A stretch of 5,074 nucleotides of DNA, taken from Euryarchaeota archaeon UBA251 (GTDB taxonomy: Archaea > Thermoplasmatota > Poseidoniia > Poseidoniales > Thalassarchaeaceae). The DNA lies in assembly GCA_002497905.1 (NCBI GenBank), contig DAFJ01000033.1:1-5074 (forward strand), written 5' to 3'. Under the pieces are notes generated by a model, which saw only the letters and a list, made by a program, of their open reading frames with translations, did no database searches and was not told where the DNA came from. This document shows positions 1 through 5,074 of the stretch, one piece after another. The position numbers and the translations under genes are program-made. How positions within the stretch are numbered: the first letter of the stretch is position 1; every line of letters starts with the position of its first letter.

Positions 1-204
1 ATAGGCAACATAGACTACCCAATCACCAGGCTCTATTGTTGCCGACCACTCGCCAGTCCAGATACCGTTTTCCATGACCTTGTCGGGGGTAACCGCTGCA
101 CGCTCAAACCCAATAGATGGATAGAGAATAATCTCAGTGTCTGCCGCAATTTCATCCCAACGGCTTGAAGGTAAGATATCGACGATGCCACTTACCTGTA
201 CCTC
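1..204 (-). other. Repeat R10, cut by the window edge (residues 1624-1691)
   Basis: The unit opens with V-Q-V-S-G-I-V-D-I-L and reaches the P-G-D-W turn at 1682-1685, then stops at the window edge still in frame. It resembles R5 (I-G-G-S-V-D-M-N at the start, G-N-W at the turn) more than its neighbours. The protein must continue past position 1, since about 30 residues of this domain are still missing and no stop is reached. Confidence 0.62.
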
Positions 205-3200
205 GCCCGCATCCATCTCATGGTCGGTGCTAACTGGTATCGTGTCAATCACGAAGTATTGGTCATCTGCAGCGAAACCAGGCTTGTCAAAAGTGACTGT
301 GAAGTTCATCTGTGCTGGCACGAAGAGTGACCACGTTCCATCCATATTACTCACTGTATCCCAAACTGTCCCGGTCTGATTTGATGTCAGTGTGACATTA
401 ACGTCAGATACGCCTTCAGTGGCATCGTACTCATCGTCGTTATCAAGATCCCAGAACAGATTGCCACCTATCTGCAACCATCGATTGGCTTCGACACCTA
501 TCTCCTCGCTACCGTTGTTACTCGTCAGCTCACCAATCGAGAAAGAGTCCACAACCCAACGGGTCTGGCTGTCTGTACGGTTAATTGATACCGACCAGTT
601 ACCGGGATAAAGGTGGATATCCACAAGACCATCCTCGCCTGTCGAGGGGAGTTGGACATCACCGAGTCCGTCACTACTTGTGGCAGTAAGGACGTAGCCT
701 GAGAGTGCTTGATCATTCGAAGCATCAGAGAGGTTCAACACATAATGTGCGGACTGAACAGTCTGAATGTCCATCTGAACTGGAGATGTTGATTCGTTAA
801 CCGTCACAAGGGTACGATAAATCGCCATCGGATCTGTACCTATTATGTATGGATCAATGGAAACAATCCATTCGCCTTCGGGGATGTAGCCGTTGTAGAG
901 GCCAAATTCGTCCACATAGCGTATGAAATCTGGAAGCTCTCCGTCTGCAGAGATAAACGATACAATCCGCTGTGCAACCTGACCGCCTGAAGTGTTGGTC
1001 AGATTGATGTGCGCTAGCCATTCAGGAGCAAGTTCAGCGGAGAGAACCTCCGTTCCGTTGCTAAGACCATAGACTACACTCGGCGCATCTCCAAAGAAGA
1101 CGGTATTCCAAGCACTCGCGTTCGCAGGATCGGATGCGTTTTGGGGATCGATAAGAAGGTTGTATGCGCCTGCTTCAACAGAGATAACTGCCACTCCTTC
1201 ACTTGTCCACTCCGGGCCATCTGCACTCACATTGACGAGGACTCCATGAGTGGAACCTGTAAGTGGAACTAACTGGAAATCTAGTGTCCGCATGGTACCA
1301 TTTGACTCGTTTCCATCCATTGAGTGATCAGTGAAAAGGCGGACCTCTACTGTGATGTTCTCAGGGTAAGTCATGATATCATATGACTCGTTGTCACCTT
1401 GGTGATCTACAGTTAACGCATCAGCATTTAGACGATCATCGAGTACGGTCAAGGTCCAGTTACCTGGGACAATCTTTCCACTAAAGCGACCGTCCGGATC
1501 GACTTCAAAGACAAAGTCGCCGGAATGATCGTCACTCGTGGCAACTACCTTAATCGGACGGAAGTCCACAATGCCGATGTCATACTGATTACCAACGCGA
1601 TTCATGTCGACTGAGCCGCCGATAAGTAGGCTGGAGGCAGCGGTCATATTGATGTGCATGTCTTCACTAATCGTATGCTTCTCAGAGAGGGTTAACTGAG
1701 TTGCAACTGTGACGAATGTAAAGTTCACTTCCGCTCCAAGTGGTAGTAGCATACTGAAATCACCACTCGAGTTAGTGAGTGCGTTAACTTCGTTGGAACC
1801 CCATCGCGCCGTGACCTCGATACCAGGACCAACTGGCTGGAGTTCTTCGCCGGCTTCGGGCTTACCCATGTTATTGTCTACGAATACTGTGCCTGTAACC
1901 ACTGTACTAGGTAGATACTCAAATTGAGTAACAATGAGACGATCCTCCTCATCCGAATCAGTTAGATCAAACTCGGCAAAGAACTGACTTGACTCGTTTA
2001 GGTCATGATTCACAATCCACACACCGGGCGATAGCTCAATGTTATACTCGCCCGTCTGAGCATTGTAGTTAGCTTCGATTGGCAGAAGACCTTCCAAGTA
2101 AGCGTTCTCAAACTCAATACTATCATTTTCCTCAAGCGTAACTGCTTCACCATCCTGTACTAGGGTAAACTGAACATCCCAAGTAGGAGGTAATGGATTG
2201 TCTAACGTGATGTTCGTTGGTGTATCCATGCCGACCGTGAAGGTCTGCTCAATCTCACTGAATCCATCCATATCGCCATCGACGAGTGCAGTATAGTTAC
2301 CAGTAGTGACTGGTCCAAAGGAGAAGGTGCCGTTCTCATCAGCATCAACCCAGCAAGGAGCATAATGCAATTCCTGACAGGCACCTAGACTGTCCTGAGC
2401 GGAGCCATTCATCTCAACAAGATGCACGCGACCCTCAACAGCCGTACCATTCTCAAGAATGAGTTCGCCTGATAGGTGTCCCGCAGGAAGGGTCAGGATA
2501 ACTCCAGATGAAGGCGTACTTTGTACAACTAACGGCATCGGAAGCATTGATTCTTCTCCATTCGGGAAGTGAACAGTCACGTGATAGTCACCCGGAATCG
2601 CATCCACAAGATGGAAGCTACCAGGCTTGACCATGTCTCCGGAGAAGGTACCAGTTCCAGCAAAGGTACCAGTACCATTGAAGACGCCATAATGATCCAG
2701 AGAATCATCGGACGAATCAATCTGGAATGTTCCTGTTCCTGAGAAGGAACGGCGAGACATCTCCGTTGTGAAGAGAGCCGAACCATTTGCGGTAAATCGG
2801 CCATCAGCGGTCACCTTACCCAAAATCAGATGCTCGACTGGATCCGAATCGCCCACAAGACAGACAAATTCGCCTATAGGGACGGTGCCATTCTCACAAC
2901 TGACAGGGTTAGTCACCTCTGAGCCATTCTCGTGGTAAACCGTACCAAGTATGGAGCCCCTTCCCTCAAACAGTCCATTTCCAGTGAATGAATGGTTATT
3001 CAGAATAGTTCGAGTGTAGTTACCAGTGAAATCGACTACTGACATGGTGCCAGTCGCGATGACTGTGCCGTCACCGGTGAAAGTTGCTTCACCTTCGCCA
3101 CTAAACTGCATATCCTCGCCAGTAACAGTTCCGCTACTAATCGTCACAGTGTATCCCTCGCTATCGACTTCGTCCCAGATACTCGTGATGGTTACATCTA

Positions 3201-5074
3201 ACTCTGGTACTGCGTCGCCCTCGAAGTCGTTGTGACCTGTGAACAAAATCTGACCTGTTACACCGGAAGCATCGACTGAAATCGAGACATCCAACACTGC
3301 TTCGCCGTTACTGTGGCCATCGATAGCTGAGACGTTTACGAAGGTCTCACCAAGCCAAGTCTGACCTGAAACATTACCAAGAATTCCAGTTACTGGATTG
3401 ATTGAACGATCACCCTCAGCCTGAGGAGAATAAAGATCTGCATCCCACTGCGCCCAAGAGTTTTGGTTACCACGAGCAGATACGATTAGATCTCGATCAA
3501 TGTTAGTATCGACGACACCCGTCATTGCTGTAACACGGATGCGCCCTGCAGGTACGGTGAACTCGAAATCACCGTTCTCGTCCGCATCTACGGTCCCAAT
3601 CGGCACCCACCAGTTACGAGGGTCACGATCGATGACCTCTCCGTTCGCGGATGCAACTTCTTCTCCCGAGAATGCGTCACGCTCAATTAGAATTCTAGCA
3701 TTTGGAACCACTCCAATATCACCGAGTTCGACTGTTCCAGTCAAGGTCGCACCAGAATAGTACTTCAGGACCTTTGTGCCAGCGTTAGCATAACCAATGT
3801 TTTCTTGATCTGCAGTATTCTCACCCTCATACCAGTTCGCAAGCACAAAGTGATTCATCATCGCACCAGGCATAGGCCGGGCATACTGCAGAACTGAACC
3901 AGGGCTACCTTGAGCACGGGCGCCACCAAAGAGCTGGCCCGGTTGAGCAGATTCAGTTGTAATACCTAGAGTAGAGGTGCCGTATCCTACATAGGTACGA
4001 GCAATCATCGTCTCAAAGAATTCAGGCTGCTGAGCATAGTTGATATCGACGAGTTCAATCAAATCTACCGTCGCACCACTCTGTTGCCGCGTAATATCAA
4101 GGAGATACTCGTCTTCGTAAGCCTGCTGAGTCCTCTCAATAACTGGACCTTCACCACGTTGGGTCTGGTAAATCGACTGGATGTATAGGTTAGGGTCTAG
4201 TCCAGAAAGCGTAGTAGGCGCGTAGAAAATACCAGTCGGGTTGTAACTGTGGTAACCTGCCTGTGCATTGTAGAGGCCGCCCACTGGATAGAGACGAGAG
4301 TCTACGGCAAAATAGCGGATGTCGTGATTCCGAGTAATGCTCTCACCAGGGCCTCCGTCGTAGGATGGAACAGTGTACTCAACACCCGTGGTAATTCGGT
4401 GGTAGAGGTCGACCATTGCATCCATATCCATGAAGGCGTGCATCATCTGACGACCAAGAGCAAGACGAGCGTTCTCACGGTGAAGTGAAGTAGACACGTC
4501 AGTGAGACCTGTCATGATATCTTCAGTATACCATTGATCTCCAATGATGTAGTGAGTTGTCTCTTCATTAACATCAGACGTACCGATTGTCATATTGAAT
4601 CGATTATTTGCACCTGTCTCTGTTGCCCCAGGTGAACTAACAACTTCTCCATCTTCGTCGATAACCTCCCAGATCAACTCACTGGAAGGAGATCCGGATG
4701 CATCGAGGCGATGTCCCGTAAGCAGGTACACTGGACTCTCACTAGGTGATCCGGGTATACTGCTCTTGACCACACGCATAGTGCGATCTAGGAGGAATTC
4801 CTCATCACCGCCAAGTGTAATTACGGAATAGAATTCGTCAATCTGTGCATCAGTCATGTGTTGACTCAAAGCGTTTCTGAAGCCCGAAGTGAACTGCCCG
4901 TTCTTCGAGTGGACAATGTCACCGAGGGCGAGATTGACTACAAAGAGGCTCACAAGATCTTCTTGACCGTCAGCAAGCAACATATTACCAGTTGCAGGAA
5001 TCCCCGATTGGAAGTTATCCGAAACTGATGGATGCTGTCCCTGAGCAAGGGCTTGGAATCCATAATCCCACCAT
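1..5074 (-). CDS. aglB: Giant AglB/STT3-type oligosaccharyltransferase with repeat-rich extracellular extension (partial, both ends missing)
   Basis: One minus-strand frame is open for 1691 complete codons with no stop, so both the start codon and the stop lie outside the window; base 5074 is the last base of the preceding codon. The product begins with WWDYG, the acceptor-recognition motif of the STT3 family, which moves a lipid-linked glycan onto Asn of N-X-S/T sequons on the outer face of the cell membrane. No transmembrane segment is visible in the window. This fits the family: the membrane helices precede WWDYG and should lie upstream. Order of parts: catalytic globular domain (1-440), P1-like beta-domain (441-545), beta-rich stretch (546-656), Phe/Gly-rich repeats (657-814), and ten ~95-residue beta-domains (815-1691). 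From what I know of the family, ordinary archaeal AglB proteins are about 800-1000 residues in total, so this one is greatly enlarged. The open frame is certain; the family call rests on the first ~450 residues. The symbol is given by homology and not by exact match. Confidence 0.88.
205..486 (-). other. Repeat R9: SdrD-B-like domain with putative calcium loop (residues 1530-1623)
   Basis: G-N-L-F-W-D-L-D-N-D-D-E-Y-D (1537-1550), then E at 1553 and D-V-N-V-T-L, is a good fit to the SdrD-B consensus, with Asp or Asn at 1542, 1544, 1545, 1546, 1547 and 1550 as possible calcium ligands. The hairpin M-D-G-T-W-S comes next, and the degenerate turn P-A-Q-M-N-F-T starts at 1586. It is the closest partner of R4 in the array. 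Known SdrD-B domains are rod-forming modules of cell-surface proteins, so a stalk role is likely by analogy. Confidence 0.66.
1627..1908 (-). other. Repeat R4: SdrD-B-like domain with acidic Asp/Asn loop (residues 1056-1149)
   Basis: G-T-V-F-V-D-N-N-M-G (1061-1070) followed by a G-E-E and then G-I-E-V-T fits the SdrD-B type pattern G-x-V-[FW]-x-D-x-N-x-G...GE...G-V-x-V, whose Asp/Asn loop often binds calcium. The later turn is degenerate (P-L-G-A-E-V-N-F-T from 1111). It shares the N-F-T ending with R9, exactly 475 residues further on. Sequons occur in the hairpin (N-S-S), the turn (N-F-T) and near the end (N-M-T). Calcium binding is not shown by the sequence alone. Confidence 0.6.
2191..2490 (-). 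other. Repeat R2: clearest carboxypeptidase-regulatory-like domain, with a Cys pair (residues 862-961)
   Basis: The unit runs from L-P-A-G-H-L-S-G-E-L through A-V-E-G-R-V to C-W-V-D-A-D-E-N-G-T-F (907-917), then G-N-Y-T (925-928), and ends with a strand reading N-I-T-L-D. This is the classic order for the fold: entry strand, 'added value' strand, D-x-D-x-N-G-x-F hairpin, Gly-Asn-Tyr turn, closing strand. Cys 899 and Cys 907 flank a short loop and could form a disulfide in the oxidising exterior. Five sequons are present, one of them in the turn itself (N926). Confidence 0.7.
2632..3105 (-). repeat. Phe/Gly/Thr-rich short-repeat region with a Cys-containing insert (residues 657-814)
   Basis: Short units of the form F-[ST]-G-x-G-x-[FA] recur: FSGEGEATF (657), FTGDG (665), FTGNY (682), FTGNG (696), FEGRG (702), FTANG (760), FSGTGTF (777), FNGTGTF (798), FAGTGTF (804) and FSGD (810). 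They are interrupted at about 711-757 by an ordinary-looking segment with two Cys (726 and 738). Regularly spaced Phe and Gly suggest a beta-solenoid or stacked beta-hairpins, as in some surface proteins; this is inference. Six sequons fall inside. At DNA level the last units retain an 18-bp imperfect tandem repeat. Confidence 0.72.
2644..2679. repeat. 18-bp imperfect tandem repeat, two copies
   Basis: The copies are 2644-2661 and 2662-2679, sharing the core AAGGTACCAGT and differing at four positions. They encode two successive Gly-Thr-Gly-Thr-Phe units of the Phe/Gly-rich region. The DNA similarity suggests recent copying by replication slippage, with the period kept a multiple of three so that the frame is preserved. 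Confidence 0.7.
3106..3438 (-). other. Beta-rich linker region, no recognised domain (residues 546-656)
   Basis: I recognise no named family here. The stretch has alternating hydrophobic residues typical of beta strands, two sequons (both N-V-S, around residues 566-578), and an acidic section with E-F-E/D-x-D patterns around 610-635. It lacks the Pro-Gly-aromatic turn that marks the later repeats. It contains I-S-S-G-T-V-T-G just before the Phe/Gly repeats, so it may be the start of the same beta structure. No Cys and no transmembrane segment are seen. Confidence 0.5.
3439..3753 (-). other. P1-like peripheral beta-domain directly after the catalytic core (residues 441-545)
   Basis: The domain begins with K-V-L-K-Y-Y-S-G-A-T-L-T-G. 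This resembles the V-K-x-F-x-x-x-x-G-A-x-x-x-G entry into the P1 domain of haloarchaeal AglB as I remember it. It has a carboxypeptidase-regulatory-like pattern: a first beta strand with G-T-V, then acidic D-A-D-E-N-G-D-F at about 496-503, then the P-A-G turn at 508-510 before R-I-R-V-T-A. The stretch W-W-V-P near 490 is an unusual aromatic cluster. This domain is the natural hinge between the enzyme and the extension, and it shares the Pro-Gly-turn logic of the later repeats, so the extension may have grown by copying a domain of this kind (inference). Confidence 0.68.
3754..5073 (-). other. STT3/AglB C-terminal catalytic globular domain (residues 1-440)
   Basis: WWDYG is at residues 1-5 (5059..5073). 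It is followed by a Gly-x-x-x-Pro spacing, Asp-Asn-Phe-Gln at about 19-22, and Asn-x-Leu-Leu-Ala at about 30-34. From memory this matches the pattern after WWDYG in haloarchaeal AglB, where a Phe-Gln-x-Gly and a Leu-Leu-Ala also follow. A second family-like element is IRYFAVD at 252-258, comparable to the R-Y-V-x-V-D strand of AglB. A third is NHFVLAN at 407-413, in the place of the conserved H-Y-R-L-V strand just before the P1 domain. Odd points are an apparent insertion of roughly 150-190 residues between the first two elements and no obvious Lys of the DK motif after D258. Only one sequon (N160) lies in this part. A paralogue with changed or lost activity cannot be excluded. Confidence 0.82.
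5059..5073 (-). other. WWDYG signature motif of oligosaccharyltransferases
   Basis: The reverse complement of these 15 bases reads TGG TGG GAT TAT GGA, which is Trp-Trp-Asp-Tyr-Gly. In STT3, AglB and PglB structures the Trp-Trp-Asp part contacts the Ser/Thr at position +2 of the acceptor sequon. The motif is intact here, which argues for a working acceptor site. An ATG also reads at 5074..5072, but it is in another frame and is not a start for this gene. Confidence 0.9.

Larger units (their letters stand above)
1..2631 (-). repeat. Array of ten ~95-residue beta-sandwich domains (R1-R10), continuing past the window
   Basis: Each unit carries a turn of the type Pro-Gly-x-[WY] followed by alternating hydrophobic residues. 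The first residue of that turn is at 827 (PGDY), 924 (TGNY), 1016 (PGVW), 1111 (PLGA, degenerate), 1203 (PGNW), 1301 (AGAY), 1398 (PEGEW), 1490 (PGNW), 1586 (PAQM, degenerate) and 1682 (PGDW). The steps are 97, 92, 95, 92, 98, 97, 92, 96 and 96 residues, a mean of 95. Approximate units are R1 to 861, R2 862-961, R3 962-1055, R4 1056-1149, R5 1150-1250, R6 1251-1349, R7 1350-1440, R8 1441-1529, R9 1530-1623 and R10 1624 onward. The turn, preceded by D-x-[DN]-G-x-F in several units, fits CarboxypepD_reg, SdrD-B or Ig-like folds, which build stalks on cell surfaces. Twenty-nine sequons lie in this array. Confidence 0.82.

Noticed and set aside
525..725. 66-codon open frame on the minus strand with an ATG
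   Set aside because: It is in a different minus frame inside the long coding frame; its product is low in structure and resembles no family, and no ribosome binding site is seen.
1..2631. Reading the array as a separate adhesin gene beside the enzyme
   Set aside because: No stop, start or frame change separates it from the catalytic part; the frame is continuous from WWDYG to position 1.
2727..2760. Small inverted repeat GTTCC...GGAAC as a hairpin or terminator
   Set aside because: It has only five base pairs of stem, lies inside coding sequence, and has no T-run; it comes from Gly-Thr codons of the repeat.
2577..2804. 75-codon minus-strand open frame, and a similar one at 2202-2384
   Set aside because: Both overlap the main frame in another register. 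The product is Met/Ser/Leu-rich out-of-frame noise from the repeat region.
3500..3760. Several plus-strand open frames of 69-86 codons (also at 137-379, 392-610, 1709-1927, 3026-3235, 4249-4488, 4595-4831)
   Set aside because: They are antisense to a continuous 1691-codon frame with clear domains. Their products are Ser/Thr/Pro/Val-rich, as expected from reading the complement of Asp/Glu/Gly/Thr codons.
5072..5074. ATG at the right edge as a start codon
   Set aside because: It is out of frame with the long ORF; WWDYG needs the frame one base further on, and the family has a membrane half upstream.
1..5074. CRISPR array, tRNA, rRNA, insertion sequence or attachment site
   Set aside because: No spaced direct repeats of 25-40 bases, no cloverleaf, no transposase frame and no terminal inverted repeats were seen; the window is fully coding.

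Overview
The whole window is one piece of a single very large protein gene on the minus strand. One minus-strand frame stays open for 1691 codons (positions 5073 down to 1) with no stop, and it leaves the window at both ends. There is no intergenic DNA, no RNA gene, and no promoter or terminator that can be supported. Residue n below is counted from the first complete codon: its codon runs from position 5076-3n down to 5074-3n.

The first residues, at the right edge, are W-W-D-Y-G, the signature motif of the STT3/AglB/PglB oligosaccharyltransferases. The roughly 440 residues that begin with it resemble the extracytoplasmic catalytic half of a euryarchaeal AglB. The multi-pass membrane half should lie just outside the window, beyond position 5074. 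A euryarchaeon is therefore the likely host. The marine setting (Marine Group II / Poseidoniales-like) is my inference from the acidic, Asn/Thr/Ser-rich giant surface protein style and moderate base composition; it is not proven.

Layout in coding direction: (1) STT3/AglB catalytic globular domain, residues 1-440 (5073..3754). (2) A beta-domain with a carboxypeptidase-regulatory look, in the position of the AglB peripheral domain P1, residues 441-545. (3) A less recognisable beta-rich stretch, residues 546-656. (4) A Phe/Gly/Thr-rich short-repeat region with a Cys-containing insert, residues 657-814. (5) An array of about ten beta-sandwich (CarboxypepD_reg / SdrD-B / Ig-like) domains with a strict period of about 95 residues, residues 815-1691, still going at the window edge.

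The main surprise is the architecture: an N-glycosylation enzyme carrying at least 1250 extra extracellular residues. That extension holds 37 of the 38 N-X-S/T sequons that I count in the window. The array also looks like a five-domain block (R1-R5) that was duplicated (R6-R10). My inference is that the oligosaccharyltransferase is fused to its own heavily glycosylated surface stalk or scaffold. Whether the extension serves catalysis, substrate capture or the cell envelope cannot be told from sequence alone.
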